In this document: piece after piece, positions 7,496-16,354 of the stretch
Position numbering within the stretch: position 1 is the first letter of the stretch
Layout: each line of letters opens with the position of its first letter
Source of the DNA: a bacterium
GTDB taxonomy: Bacteria; Desulfobacterota; DSWW01
Assembly (NCBI GenBank): GCA_028277985.1
Contig: JANQFG010000158.1
Coordinates: 32,107-96,106 of the forward strand
Reading direction: 5' to 3'
Length of the DNA: 64,000 nucleotides
Notes under the pieces: generated by a model
What the model was told of the DNA's origin: nothing
What the model saw: only the letters and a program-made list of their open reading frames with translations
The model's database searches: none
Program-made: the position numbers and the translations under genes

Positions 7496-8580
7496 TGATT
7501 TACACCTTCCGAAACTTCAAGAATGTCGCCTTCTTCGCCTTCGGCAGGGGAACCTTCGACCGGCTTGACGAGATTCTGGCTCCCAGGAGGAAGGGCACGG
7601 ATTCGTACGTGGTCTTCCTGGTGGACCAGGTCTTCGAATCGGGTGGCCTCCGGGAGAGGATTCCCTTGCATGAAAAGGACAAACTGATCTGGGTGAGCGT
7701 CGAGGAAGAACCGACGACCCGCATGGTGGATCTCTACCGTGACGAGATTCTTTCGTATGCAGATTCGCTCCCGGATGCCGTGGTCGGAATCGGCGGGGGA
7801 AGCGTCATGGACTATGCCAAGGCAATCGCGCTGATGCTGACGAACCCGGGCTCTTCGGCGGAGTATCAGGGCCTCGATCTGATCAAGGATCCGGGCGTGT
7901 TCAAGGTCTGCATCCCCACCCTCTCCGGGACCGGAGCCGAGGTCTCCATGACGACGGTCCTTTTGGGCCCGGAGAAGAAGCTCGGGATCAAGTGCGACTA
8001 CACGATGCCCGACCAGGTTGTTCTGGATCCGGATTTGATCGAGGGGGCACCGCGGGAGCAGAGGTTCTACACCGGAATGGACTGCTACATCCACGCGATG
8101 GAATGCCTGACCGGCACCTGGCGGAATGCATACAGCGATGCCTTTGCCGAGAAGTCCCTTGCCCTCTGCCGGGAGGTTTTCCTTGGCGAAGGGGAGGATC
8201 CACGCGAGGCGGATGAGAAGCTGATGATTGCGTCCTATCTCGGCGGCATGAGTGTTACCTATTCCCAGGTCGGGGTCTGTCACGCACTTTCGTACGGGCT
8301 TTCATTTGTGCTCCACACCCGGCACGGCCTTGCGAACTGCATCGCCTTCAATCGTCTCGAAGACGTCTACCCGGACGGGGTGAAAGAGTTCCACGCCATG
8401 CTCGAGAGGCAGGGGGTCGTGCTGCCGGAGGGCGTTACTGCCGGCCTCTCGGACGAGCAACTCGACCTCATGGTAGATACCGCCTTCAAGTTGGAACACA
8501 TGTGGGACCATGCCTTCGGCAAGGCCTGGAGGGACAAGGTCCGTCCCGAATGGATCCGGGAACTGTTTCTCAGGATGTAA
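7495..8580 (+). CDS. kdnB: Kdo 8-oxidase (iron-type alcohol dehydrogenase family)
   Basis: KdnB oxidises the C8 hydroxyl of Kdo to an aldehyde for KdnA, in the Kdo8N pathway known from Shewanella. The 361-residue protein has the family III metal-dependent alcohol dehydrogenase fold: GIGGGSVMDYAKA (nucleotide binding), STLSGTGAEVS-like PTLSGTGAEVSM, and metal-ligand candidates in GMDCYIHAMECLTG, in HALSYGLSF and in the HTRHG segment. It is translationally coupled to kdnA by a 1-nt overlap and followed by kdsB after 25 bp. Adjacency to a clear KdnA makes this specific assignment much safer than family membership alone. Confidence 0.92.
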   Translation: MIYTFRNFKNVAFFAFGRGTFDRLDEILAPRRKGTDSYVVFLVDQVFESGGLRERIPLHEKDKLIWVSVEEEPTTRMVDLYRDEILSYADSLPDAVVGIGGGSVMDYAKAIALMLTNPGSSAEYQGLDLIKDPGVFKVCIPTLSGTGAEVSMTTVLLGPEKKLGIKCDYTMPDQVVLDPDLIEGAPREQRFYTGMDCYIHAMECLTGTWRNAYSDAFAEKSLALCREVFLGEGEDPREADEKLMIASYLGGMSVTYSQVGVCHALSYGLSFVLHTRHGLANCIAFNRLEDVYPDGVKEFHAMLERQGVVLPEGVTAGLSDEQLDLMVDTAFKLEHMWDHAFGKAWRDKVRPEWIRELFLRM

Positions 8581-8605
8581 CCGGTAAGGTTTGCGAGAAG
8601 AAGCC

Positions 8606-9391
8606 ATGCGATTTCTTGGCATCATCCCGGCCCGCTATGCTTCCACCCGGTTTCCGGGCAAGCCCCTCGTGGATATCGCAGGGAAGACGATGATCCAGAG
8701 GGTCTACGAGCGTGCAGCCGAAGCACTGGAGGAGGTCTGGGTTGCCACGGACGACGCACGAATCGAGGCGGCCGTGAAAGGGTTCGGCGGCAGGGTCGTG
8801 ATGACCTCTGCGGAATGCCCCAGCGGCACGGACCGTTGCAGAGAGGCGGCCGAGAAGATCGCCGCGGCCACGGACCGGTCCTTCGATGTGGTCATCAACA
8901 TCCAGGGGGACGAGCCTTTCCTGCACCCGGAGATGCTTTCGAAGCTCAAATCCTGTTTCGACGACGGCACGGCGGATATCGCGACCCTGGTCAACCCGGT
9001 GGTGCAGTCAGACGAGATCTTCAATCCGAGCGAAGCGAAGGTTGTCTTCGACAAACACCGGGACGCGCTCTATTTCAGCCGGTCGCCTGTACCCTATCTG
9101 ATGGAAGTCGACCAGGAGGACTGGCACGAGCGCCACCCCTTCTACAAGCACGTAGGCGTGTACGCCTACAAGATCGATGTCCTGAGGAAGATTTCCGAGT
9201 TGCCCGTATCCCCCCTGGAAGCAGCGGAGAGGCTGGAGCAGAACCGCTGGCTGGAGAACGGGTACAGGATCAAGGTCGAGATCACGGATCACGAAAGCGT
9301 TCCCGTTGACACACCCGAGGACCTCGAACGCATCAAGGAGTTTCTCGACAAGAGAGAGCTTTCGACAACCGGCGGGACAACGAAAAAGTGA
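8606..9391 (+). CDS. kdsB: CMP-Kdo/CMP-Kdo8N synthetase
   Basis: KdsB couples CTP to Kdo (or Kdo8N) to give the donor for WaaA. The 261-residue protein opens with IIPARYASTRFPGKPL, the nucleotide-binding signature, and contains ECPSGTDRC, NIQGDEPFLHPE and YFSRSPVPY, all typical. The start is ATG 8606, behind GAGAAGAAG; an upstream in-frame alternative at 8591 lacks support. In organisms with KdnAB the cytidylyltransferase can prefer the amino sugar, and the gene order suggests that here, but specificity is not visible in the sequence. Its stop overlaps the GTG start of the next gene (GTGA). Confidence 0.94.
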   Translation: MRFLGIIPARYASTRFPGKPLVDIAGKTMIQRVYERAAEALEEVWVATDDARIEAAVKGFGGRVVMTSAECPSGTDRCREAAEKIAAATDRSFDVVINIQGDEPFLHPEMLSKLKSCFDDGTADIATLVNPVVQSDEIFNPSEAKVVFDKHRDALYFSRSPVPYLMEVDQEDWHERHPFYKHVGVYAYKIDVLRKISELPVSPLEAAERLEQNRWLENGYRIKVEITDHESVPVDTPEDLERIKEFLDKRELSTTGGTTKK

Positions 9392-10635
9392 GTCTCTTCT
9401 ATACACTCGCCATCCGGGTTTTCGGTCTTCTCATCCGGGTGGCTGCCCCTTTCAAACGAGCCGCCAGGCTGTGGGTGGAGGGCCGGCGGAATTGGCACAA
9501 GAGGCTGAAAGCGGACATCCTGAACGAGGAGAACGTGGTCTGGTTTCATGCCGCCTCCCTCGGTGAGTTCGAGCAGGGCCGGCCGATCATAGAGAAGGTC
9601 CGTGAGGAATACCCGGACCACCCTATTCTTCTGACTTTCTTCTCTCCATCAGGCTACGAGGTACGGAAGGGCTTCGACAAGGCCGATTTCGTGCATTACC
9701 TGCCTCTCGACACACCGGAGAACGCACGCAATTTCCTGGATGCAGTGCGACCGAAGATCGCCGTCTTCATTCGCTACGAGTACTGGTACAACTTCCTGAA
9801 AACCATGTTCCGGCGAGGCATCCCCGTCGTCATGGTTTCGTCGATCTTCCGGAAAGAGCAGATCTTCTTCAGGCCATACGGCGAGTGGTTCCGGAAGGCC
9901 TTGAGAAGGATCTCCCGCTTCTTCGTCCAGAACGAGGAGAGCCTGACCTTGCTCGACTCCATTGGGGTCGAGAGCATGGAGCTGAGTGGCGACACGCGAT
10001 TTGACAGGGTATGGGACGCTGCCCGGGAGCACAGGGACTTCCCCCTGGTGGAGCGTTTTCTCGCGGGCCGGCCATGCCTGATGGCCGGCAGTACCTGGCC
10101 GTTCGATGACCAGCTCCTCAAGGAGATCGTCCCCTCCTTCCCGGATCTGAAATTCGTAATCGTGCCGCATCATGTGGACGAAGAGAACATCAAGAGGGTG
10201 GTGAGTCTCTTTGGGGGCGAGGTGGCCCTCTACACCCGGGGGGAAGACCAGGATCTTGAGAACCTTCAAGTGCTGGTGGTGGACACGATCGGAATGCTCA
10301 CCTATCTCTACCGATTGGCGGATCTCACCTATATCGGAGACGGCTTCGGCGCAGGGATTCACAGCGTAATGGAGCCTGCCGCCTTCGGCATGCCGATCTT
10401 CTTCGGACCGAACTACCACAATTTCCAGGAGGCGGTCGATCTGGTGGAGCGGAAAAGCGCCTTTGCCGTGAAGGATCAACAGGAACTGGTCCGGGGCATT
10501 CGGCGCTTTGCCGATGACGTGCAGGCGAGAGAAGCCGTGGGGCAGACCTGCCGGGAATACATACAGGAGAAGAGGGGAGCCACCGACAGGGTGATGATGG
10601 GTTTGAGGAAATACCTGGGCGAACCGCGGGGTTGA
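9388..10635 (+). CDS. waaA: Second Kdo transferase, Bacteroidetes-like WaaA
   Basis: This 415-residue GT30 protein differs strongly from the WaaA at 2647. Its motifs WFHAASLGEFEQGRPI, LTFFSPSGYEVRKGF, YLPLDTPENA, GDTRFDRVWDA, AGSTWPFDDQ and GFGAGIHSVMEPA follow the pattern I know from Bacteroidetes KdtA rather than the proteobacterial GGHNPLEP type. The short N-terminal hydrophobic stretch (YTLAIRVFGLLIRVAA) would anchor it to the membrane. The GTG start overlaps the kdsB stop, so it is tightly co-translated with the Kdo8N genes. I infer that this copy uses CMP-Kdo8N, or adds a second Kdo residue, while the first copy is the housekeeping enzyme. Confidence 0.88.
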   Translation: MSLFYTLAIRVFGLLIRVAAPFKRAARLWVEGRRNWHKRLKADILNEENVVWFHAASLGEFEQGRPIIEKVREEYPDHPILLTFFSPSGYEVRKGFDKADFVHYLPLDTPENARNFLDAVRPKIAVFIRYEYWYNFLKTMFRRGIPVVMVSSIFRKEQIFFRPYGEWFRKALRRISRFFVQNEESLTLLDSIGVESMELSGDTRFDRVWDAAREHRDFPLVERFLAGRPCLMAGSTWPFDDQLLKEIVPSFPDLKFVIVPHHVDEENIKRVVSLFGGEVALYTRGEDQDLENLQVLVVDTIGMLTYLYRLADLTYIGDGFGAGIHSVMEPAAFGMPIFFGPNYHNFQEAVDLVERKSAFAVKDQQELVRGIRRFADDVQAREAVGQTCREYIQEKRGATDRVMMGLRKYLGEPRG

Positions 10636-10637
10636 AA

Positions 10638-12653
10638 ATGCCGGAATACGATCCGAAAACGCTGGCCAGGATGCAATGGTTGCGGGATGAGATCAACCGT
10701 CACAACCACGCCTACTATATCCAGGACAGCCCGGAAGTGTCGGATGCAGAGTATGACCGCCTCTTCGACGAGCTTTCGGGTCTGGAAGCGGCCCACCCGG
10801 AGCTTGTCACACCCGAGTCCCCGACCCAGAGGGTAGGGGCGGCGCCGCTCGACGAATTCGAAACGGTGAGGCACAGCCTCCCGATGCTGAGCCTCAACAA
10901 AGCCACTTCGAAGGAGGAGTTCCTGGATTTCCATCGGAGGGTGAGGGATCTGTCAGGGCTTACGGATGGCGAGATCCAGTATACGGCCGAGCCGAAGTTC
11001 GACGGCCTTGCGGTGGAGTTGATCTACAGGGAAGGCATCTTTCGGCTGGGCTGCACGCGGGGCGACGGTATCGTGGGAGAGGATGTGACGCTGAATCTGC
11101 GGACCGTGAAATCGATTCCCCTGAGCCTTCTCGGAGGATCGTTTCCGGAACTGCTCGAGGTCCGCGGGGAAGTGATCATGACCAAAGAGGACTTTGCCGG
11201 GCTGAACCGGGAACGGGAAAGGACGGAGCAGCCCCTGTTCGCCAACCCGCGCAATGCCGCTGCCGGGTCGGTCAGGCAACTCGACCCGAGGATTACCAAC
11301 ACCCGGCCCCTGACCCTGTTCGCCTATGGGACCGGAAGAGTGGAGGGGGAAGGTCTGACCCATCATTGGGACAGCCTCCAACGTCTCAAGCGGTTCGGGT
11401 TCAGGATGAGTGAACATGCACGGCTTTGCCGAAGCGTGGACGAGGTGATCGAATATCATCAAGAGATCCTCGGCAAGAGGGACGGGCTTCCCTACGAGAT
11501 CGACGGCATCGTGATCAAGGTCAATGCCTTCTCCGTGCAGCAGACGCTCGGGGAGCTGTCCCGGAGCCCCCGCTGGGCGGTTGCCTGGAAATTCCCGGCC
11601 CAGCAGGAAAACACGCGGGTCGAGGACATCATCATCAGTGTCGGAAGAACCGGGTCCCTGACCCCGGTGGCGGTCCTTTCACCGGTTCGGGTCGGAGGCG
11701 TGGAGGTCAGCCGGGCTTCCCTGCACAATGATGACGAGGTCAGGAAGAAGGACGTCCGTATCGGTGACACCGTTGTCATTCAAAGGGCCGGCGATGTGAT
11801 CCCGGAAGTGGTCAAGGTGGTGGAATCGAAGCGGACCGGAGAGGAACGGGAATTCGTCATGCCGGGCACGTGTCCGGAGTGCGGCTCGAGAGTGGAGCGG
11901 CCGGAGGGAGAAGCGATCCATCGGTGCACCGGGTTTGCCTGCCCGGCCCAGATCAAGGAGAACCTGGCCCATTTCGTGTCCAAGGGGGCGATGAACATGG
12001 ACGGGCTCGGGCGCAGGCTTCTGGAACAGATGGTGGACAAGGGCATCATCCGGGATCCGGCCGACCTCTATTTCCTCGACAAAGAAACCCTGATGAAAAT
12101 GGACAGGATGGGCGACAAGCTTGCCGACAATCTGCTCGACGCTGTGGCGAAGAGCCGCAAGCCGGCCCTGGCCAACCTGATCTACGGTCTGGGCATAAGA
12201 AACGTGGGTTATCATCTGGCGGGCGTGCTCGCAAAGGAATTCGGGTCCATCGAGAATCTCGCGGCACAGGACATCGAGAAGCTGGAGGATGTGCACGAGA
12301 TCGGTCCCACCGTTGCACGGAGCCTCTACAGCTTCTTCCACGATCCGACGAATCTCCGCATTCTCGAGAAGCTGAAAGACGGGGGCATGGAGTTCCCGGT
12401 CGAACAGGCTCCGGCAGGGGAATCCCCTCTGGCCGGAAAGAGCTTTGTCCTTACCGGTGGGCTCGCTACCCTTACGAGGGACGAAGCCAGAAGCATCATC
12501 GAGAAGCTGGGAGGCAGAGTCTCGTCCTCGGTGAGCAAGAAGACCGACTTCGTGGTTGCGGGGAAGGAGCCTGGATCGAAGCTCGACAAAGCGCGGGACC
12601 TCGGGATCGAAGTCTTGAACGAACATGAATTCAAAAAGCTGGTTGAGAGGTAG
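10638..12653 (+). CDS. ligA: NAD-dependent DNA ligase
   Basis: LigA seals nicks in replication and repair using NAD+. The 671-residue protein has the full domain order: Ia domain (YYIQDSPEVSDAEYD), adenylation domain with the KxDG lysine in AEPKFDGLAVEL, OB-fold, a four-Cys zinc finger (CPECGSR then CTGFACPAQ), helix-hairpin-helix repeats and a C-terminal BRCT domain (LAGKSFVLTGGL onward). ATG 10638 is preferred; an in-frame TTG at 10632 overlaps the previous stop codon. It follows the Kdo genes without a gap and may ride on their transcript. Confidence 0.97.
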   Translation: MPEYDPKTLARMQWLRDEINRHNHAYYIQDSPEVSDAEYDRLFDELSGLEAAHPELVTPESPTQRVGAAPLDEFETVRHSLPMLSLNKATSKEEFLDFHRRVRDLSGLTDGEIQYTAEPKFDGLAVELIYREGIFRLGCTRGDGIVGEDVTLNLRTVKSIPLSLLGGSFPELLEVRGEVIMTKEDFAGLNRERERTEQPLFANPRNAAAGSVRQLDPRITNTRPLTLFAYGTGRVEGEGLTHHWDSLQRLKRFGFRMSEHARLCRSVDEVIEYHQEILGKRDGLPYEIDGIVIKVNAFSVQQTLGELSRSPRWAVAWKFPAQQENTRVEDIIISVGRTGSLTPVAVLSPVRVGGVEVSRASLHNDDEVRKKDVRIGDTVVIQRAGDVIPEVVKVVESKRTGEEREFVMPGTCPECGSRVERPEGEAIHRCTGFACPAQIKENLAHFVSKGAMNMDGLGRRLLEQMVDKGIIRDPADLYFLDKETLMKMDRMGDKLADNLLDAVAKSRKPALANLIYGLGIRNVGYHLAGVLAKEFGSIENLAAQDIEKLEDVHEIGPTVARSLYSFFHDPTNLRILEKLKDGGMEFPVEQAPAGESPLAGKSFVLTGGLATLTRDEARSIIEKLGGRVSSSVSKKTDFVVAGKEPGSKLDKARDLGIEVLNEHEFKKLVER

Positions 12654-12657
12654 TGCT

Positions 12658-13212
12658 ATGGCGGAACATGTATGCCCCTGGTGGATCGGCTATCTCCTCC
12701 TGAGCCCGCTTCGCAAGCTGGTGCATAGCCCTCAGAGGATCCTTTCTCCCCACATCGAGCCGGGTTCGATCGCCCTGGATGTGGGCTGCGCCATGGGATA
12801 CTTCAGCCTTGACATGGCCCGAATGGTAGGGCCGGAAGGTAAGGTGGTCTGCGTGGATCTTCAGGAAAAGATGATCGAGGTCCTGGTTCGGCGCGCGACC
12901 AAGGCGGGTGTGATCGACCGCATCGAGCATCGGGTGTGCGGCAAGAACGGCCTTGGGATAGACGACCTGGGCGGAAAGGTCGATTTCGCCCTGGCCTTCG
13001 CACTCGTCCACGAAGTGCCGGATGCGGAGGATTTCTTCAGACAGATCCACGCGGTCCTGCGGCCCGGGGGAACGTGCCTGGTCGCCGAACCGAAGGGGCA
13101 TGTTTCGGAGGATCGGTTCAAGGAAACGCTTGCGGCCGCAAAGAACGTGGGTCTCGAGCCGGGTGAAACGCCGAAGATTGCGAGGAGCCGCGCGGCGTTG
13201 ATCCACAAGTGA
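12658..13212 (+). CDS. Class I SAM-dependent methyltransferase
   Basis: This 184-residue protein has a Rossmann methyltransferase core: motif I ALDVGCAMGYFSLDMA, an acidic end of strand 2 in VVCVDLQ, and motif IV/V regions around DFALAFALVHEVPD and LRPGGTCLVAEPKG. It belongs to the UbiE/type 11 superfamily by pattern. The substrate is unknown. ATG 12658 lies 4 nt after the ligA stop, so the two are probably co-transcribed. It is a little short for the family but ends naturally (ARSRAALIHK). Confidence 0.82.
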   Translation: MAEHVCPWWIGYLLLSPLRKLVHSPQRILSPHIEPGSIALDVGCAMGYFSLDMARMVGPEGKVVCVDLQEKMIEVLVRRATKAGVIDRIEHRVCGKNGLGIDDLGGKVDFALAFALVHEVPDAEDFFRQIHAVLRPGGTCLVAEPKGHVSEDRFKETLAAAKNVGLEPGETPKIARSRAALIHK

Positions 13213-13270
13213 ACGTGTCTTCCAATGGCTAGCGGGGTACCACAATCCTGAACAAGGGGAGGGTCTCGTC

Positions 13271-14080
13271 ATGTCCAGCGTGAGACGGATGGTCTTTTGT
13301 GCCCCTGTTTTCTTGTTGGCCGTCGTCCTGACGGCGTGCAGCCTCAGGCTCGAGGACAAGAACGCGCCGTCCTTCGAGTTCTCCCTCGAAGCGGACTACG
13401 ACGTTGCCCGATGGGGTGGCGGGGAGGAGAAGTCCGGGTGGGCCGCAACGCCGCCGGAGCGGAAACAGGGAGAGGGCGGCCCTGCCGGAACCGTCTTCCG
13501 GATACGCGGGCAGTTCCTGAACAGCTTTACCTGGTATGATGCCGACGGCACACTCTCCATTGGGGCTTTCTCTCTGGGTGATCTCGAGGTCCCGGAGCAG
13601 GAGGTCCCTGTCAAGGGAGACGGGTGGCGCTACAGGGGCCGGCTTGCCCTCCTGCCGGGATTCGCCTTCGGGGGAGACAGGTTCTTCATTGCCGGTCTGA
13701 TCGGGCTTGAGGGAGACTACATGGGGATGGATCTCACGAATGTCGACAATCCTTCAGAAACGGAACGGGCGGAATTCGGCTGGCTGGGCGTGCCCCTCGG
13801 TTTTCACATGGAGGGAACGGTGGCACATGTGCTGACCCCCTCTTTCACGTATACGTATGCGCCCACTGTTGCATCGTGGGGGAGTGCCCCCGGAGGACAT
13901 TCACAGGCGACCAAGCTGGCCTTGCGGTTGTGGCCCGGCTCGCTGGCCCCCTTCTTCGGCCCTTGGCTATGGGTGGAAGGTGGCTGGCAGTGGACCTCGA
14001 AGAAGTCGGGCGTTCCGCCCTTCTTCGATTTCGAGATGAGGTTGAACGGCTTCTACGGCGCAGTCGGTCTCAGATTCTAG
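13271..14080 (+). CDS. Outer-membrane-type lipoprotein, unknown function
   Basis: This 269-residue protein has a lipoprotein signal: charged start, hydrophobic core FLLAVVLTAC, with lipidation expected at the Cys of LTAC. The mature part alternates aromatic and small residues (FRIRGQFLNSFTWYDADG, LAFGGDRFF-type stretches) and ends with FYGAVGLRF, an aromatic C-terminus typical of outer membrane beta-barrel or barrel-like proteins. No enzyme motif is visible. The ATG at 13271 follows AAGGGGAGGGTC. It starts a small group with the TudS-like and DUF362 genes, which lie 15 and 17 bp apart. Confidence 0.75.
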   Translation: MSSVRRMVFCAPVFLLAVVLTACSLRLEDKNAPSFEFSLEADYDVARWGGGEEKSGWAATPPERKQGEGGPAGTVFRIRGQFLNSFTWYDADGTLSIGAFSLGDLEVPEQEVPVKGDGWRYRGRLALLPGFAFGGDRFFIAGLIGLEGDYMGMDLTNVDNPSETERAEFGWLGVPLGFHMEGTVAHVLTPSFTYTYAPTVASWGSAPGGHSQATKLALRLWPGSLAPFFGPWLWVEGGWQWTSKKSGVPPFFDFEMRLNGFYGAVGLRF

Positions 14081-14095
14081 AGGAGAGTGTAAGAG

Positions 14096-14674
14096 ATGAG
14101 CGAAGAAGGGAAGCGGAACGGACCCGCCTTCGAGGATGCCCGCGCGAAGAAGATCATGATTGTTGCTCACTGCGTACTGAACCAGAACGCAAGGATCGAT
14201 ACATGCGCCACAGCTCCCGCCGTGTTTCCAAAGGTGCTCGAGACATTGGTCGATCGGCAGATCGGAATCCTGCAATACCCCTGCCCCGAGCTCGGTTTCC
14301 TGGGAATGGGAAGACAGGGGCAGGACTGCGCCTCCTGGGACGGGACCTATCAACACGAGAGCGGGGAGGTATATGACCAGATGTCCGTCCCGGAAGGGCG
14401 TGAATACCTGAGAGACCTCGCCGACAACCTCATGTACCAGATCAAGGAGTACAGGAAATACGGTTTCAAGGTTCTGGGCGTGCTGGGTATACTGGCAAGC
14501 CCCACGTGCGGAGTGGGCCTGAAGTACTACAAAGGCCTCGACCAGACGGACGGTGCTCTTATCGAGGAGCTCAGGAGGGCCCTGGACCGGGCCGGGCTGG
14601 ATCTGCCGATTCATGGGCTCAACGACCTGGAGCCGGACGAGAATGTTGCCATCATCCAAGCACTGGATGCCTGA
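14096..14674 (+). CDS. TudS/DUF523-like Fe-S protein (CD3072-type putative desulfidase)
   Basis: The 192-residue protein carries three cysteines in the contexts expected for the [4Fe-4S] site of the TudS (2-thiouracil desulfurase) superfamily: AHCVLNQNAR (Cys26), YPCPELGFLG (Cys63) and ASPTCGVG (Cys138). It matches the divergent CD3072-type branch rather than classical DUF523. In TudS the cluster removes sulfur from thio-nucleobases; the substrate of this branch is unknown. It is transcribed with the DUF362 gene 17 bp downstream. Confidence 0.75.
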   Translation: MSEEGKRNGPAFEDARAKKIMIVAHCVLNQNARIDTCATAPAVFPKVLETLVDRQIGILQYPCPELGFLGMGRQGQDCASWDGTYQHESGEVYDQMSVPEGREYLRDLADNLMYQIKEYRKYGFKVLGVLGILASPTCGVGLKYYKGLDQTDGALIEELRRALDRAGLDLPIHGLNDLEPDENVAIIQALDA

Positions 14675-14691
14675 CAGGAGGAATCAGCATC

Positions 14692-16014
14692 ATGCACAAG
14701 CCCATCGTCGCGGTGGTTCGTTACGAAGAACCGCTTGCATCTGTCCGGAAGGCCGTGGATCTGGCCGGGGGGCTCGACCACCTTCCCGCCCGCGCCAGGG
14801 TCTTCATCAAGCCGAACGTCATCTATTGGACCACCAAAACGGTCTTCCCCAAATACGGAGTGATCACAACGTCGCGGCTGGTGGAGGATGCTGTCATTCT
14901 GCTCAAGGAAAGGGGCATCGACGACATCACCATCGGGGAAGGTCTGGTAACGCTCGGTCCGAAGGACCGGGAGACCCCCGCCCACGCCTTTGAGTCCCTC
15001 GGGTACAACACCTTGAAGGAACGTTACGGCGTAAAGGTACTCGACCTACATCAAAGGCCCTTTGAGAAGGTGGATCTCGGGGACGACGTGACCCTTGCCT
15101 TCAATGCAGACTACCTGGCGAGCGATTTCCTCGTGAATCTTCCCGTTCTCAAGTGCCACGCGCAGACGATCGTGAGCCTTGGCATCAAGAACCTGAAGGG
15201 CCTGATCAATGTCCCGTCCCGCAAGGAATGCCACAGCGAGGATCCGGAGAGAGACCTTCACTTCATGGTCGGAAAGCTCGCCAAGACCCTTCCCCCTTCT
15301 CTGACGATCCTGGACGGAATCTACACGATCGAGCGCGGCCCACTGTACGATGGGAAGGCGAGGAGGACCGATGCCCTGGTCGCTTCATCCGACATGCTGG
15401 CCGCGGACATGGCAGGAACCAGGATCCTAGGTTACCTTCCGTCGGAGGTCCCCCATCTGGTTCACGTGGCCCGCGACCAGGGAAGGTCCCTCGATCCGTC
15501 TGAGGTGGAATGGAGGGGAGAAGCCGTGGAGGATTTCGCCTATCGCCACGAGGCCTCTTTCCCTTATACGGATGACGGGACCCTGCCGCTGCCCATGGAG
15601 AAGCTGGGCATCCAGGGACTGTCTTACAACAAGTACGATCTCTCTCTGTGCACCTATTGTACGCCCGTCAACGGGGTGACCCTGTGGAGCATCGCCATGG
15701 CATGGAAGGGAAAAGCCTGGGACGATGTGGAGGTCCTGACCGGCAAGAGCATGAAGCCCACGCCGGGCAGGAAGAAGACGATCCTTCTCGGCAAGTGCAT
15801 GTATCAGGCGAACAAGGATCATCCGGACATCCAGGAAATGATTGCGGTCAAGGGATGCCCACCCACGCCGAAAGCGATCGTCAAGGCGCTCCAACAGGCC
15901 GGGATCGAGGTGAACCCGGCCCACCTGGAAGAGATCGAGACCTACCCGGGCATGTTCATGAAGAGGTATGAGAAGCGGCCCGAGTTCCAGGAATCCTTCT
16001 ATCGAGTTGACTAG
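14692..16014 (+). CDS. DUF362 family protein
   Basis: This 440-residue protein has the DUF362 core: RVFIKPNVIYW near the start, then DFLVNLPVLKCHAQTIVSLGIKNLKGL and LTILDGIYTIERGP. A C-terminal extension holds four cysteines in LCTYCTPVNG, LGKCMYQA and VKGCPPTP, a spacing that could bind an Fe-S cluster. DUF362 members are often linked to anaerobic redox metabolism, but no activity is assigned. ATG 14692 is preceded by ACAGGAGGAATCA, a strong binding site. It probably works with the neighbouring TudS-like Fe-S protein. Confidence 0.8.
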   Translation: MHKPIVAVVRYEEPLASVRKAVDLAGGLDHLPARARVFIKPNVIYWTTKTVFPKYGVITTSRLVEDAVILLKERGIDDITIGEGLVTLGPKDRETPAHAFESLGYNTLKERYGVKVLDLHQRPFEKVDLGDDVTLAFNADYLASDFLVNLPVLKCHAQTIVSLGIKNLKGLINVPSRKECHSEDPERDLHFMVGKLAKTLPPSLTILDGIYTIERGPLYDGKARRTDALVASSDMLAADMAGTRILGYLPSEVPHLVHVARDQGRSLDPSEVEWRGEAVEDFAYRHEASFPYTDDGTLPLPMEKLGIQGLSYNKYDLSLCTYCTPVNGVTLWSIAMAWKGKAWDDVEVLTGKSMKPTPGRKKTILLGKCMYQANKDHPDIQEMIAVKGCPPTPKAIVKALQQAGIEVNPAHLEEIETYPGMFMKRYEKRPEFQESFYRVD

Positions 16015-16064
16015 TTCATTGCCAGAGAACCGGCTAGGTCTTAGGACGATCCCGGCCTCCAGCA

Positions 16065-16207
16065 CTGCCCAGGGTTTCCGTCTGAGATTTTCTTGGGCGA
16101 CGTCGCCCCCCCGTGTCTACTCTCCAGTTTAACGCACGAAGGCCTCTGCTGAGATATTGTGCGAGCAAAGTCGCCCTGCACAAATCTCAGACGGAAACCC
16201 TGGGCAG
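16065..16207. repeat. 26-bp terminal inverted repeat element, MITE-like
   Basis: Perfect 26-bp arms (16065-16090 and 16182-16207; the left arm begins CTGCCCAGGGTTTCCG) enclose about 91 bp. Imperfect pairing continues inward with GGGCGAC. It sits in the 340-bp space between the convergent DUF362 gene and the broken amidase. There is no gene inside. It may be a non-autonomous mobile element or a strong bidirectional hairpin. I see nothing else in 16015-16354. Confidence 0.65.
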
Positions 16208-16354
16208 CACTGAACAACACGAGCCTTGTCCAAGACATGTGTTCCTGTCAATGCACTGGAGTCCCGTCCCAGAAAACAGTTCACATCGATCGGACTTCCA
16301 GGGGACAGAACCGCTTCCTCTTTCATCGATGACTTTCGGGGGTCTCCTTCCATC

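Noticed and set aside
8591..8605. Upstream extension of kdsB
   Set aside because: The added residues do not match the family, and ATG 8606 gives the normal N-terminus with a good ribosome binding site.
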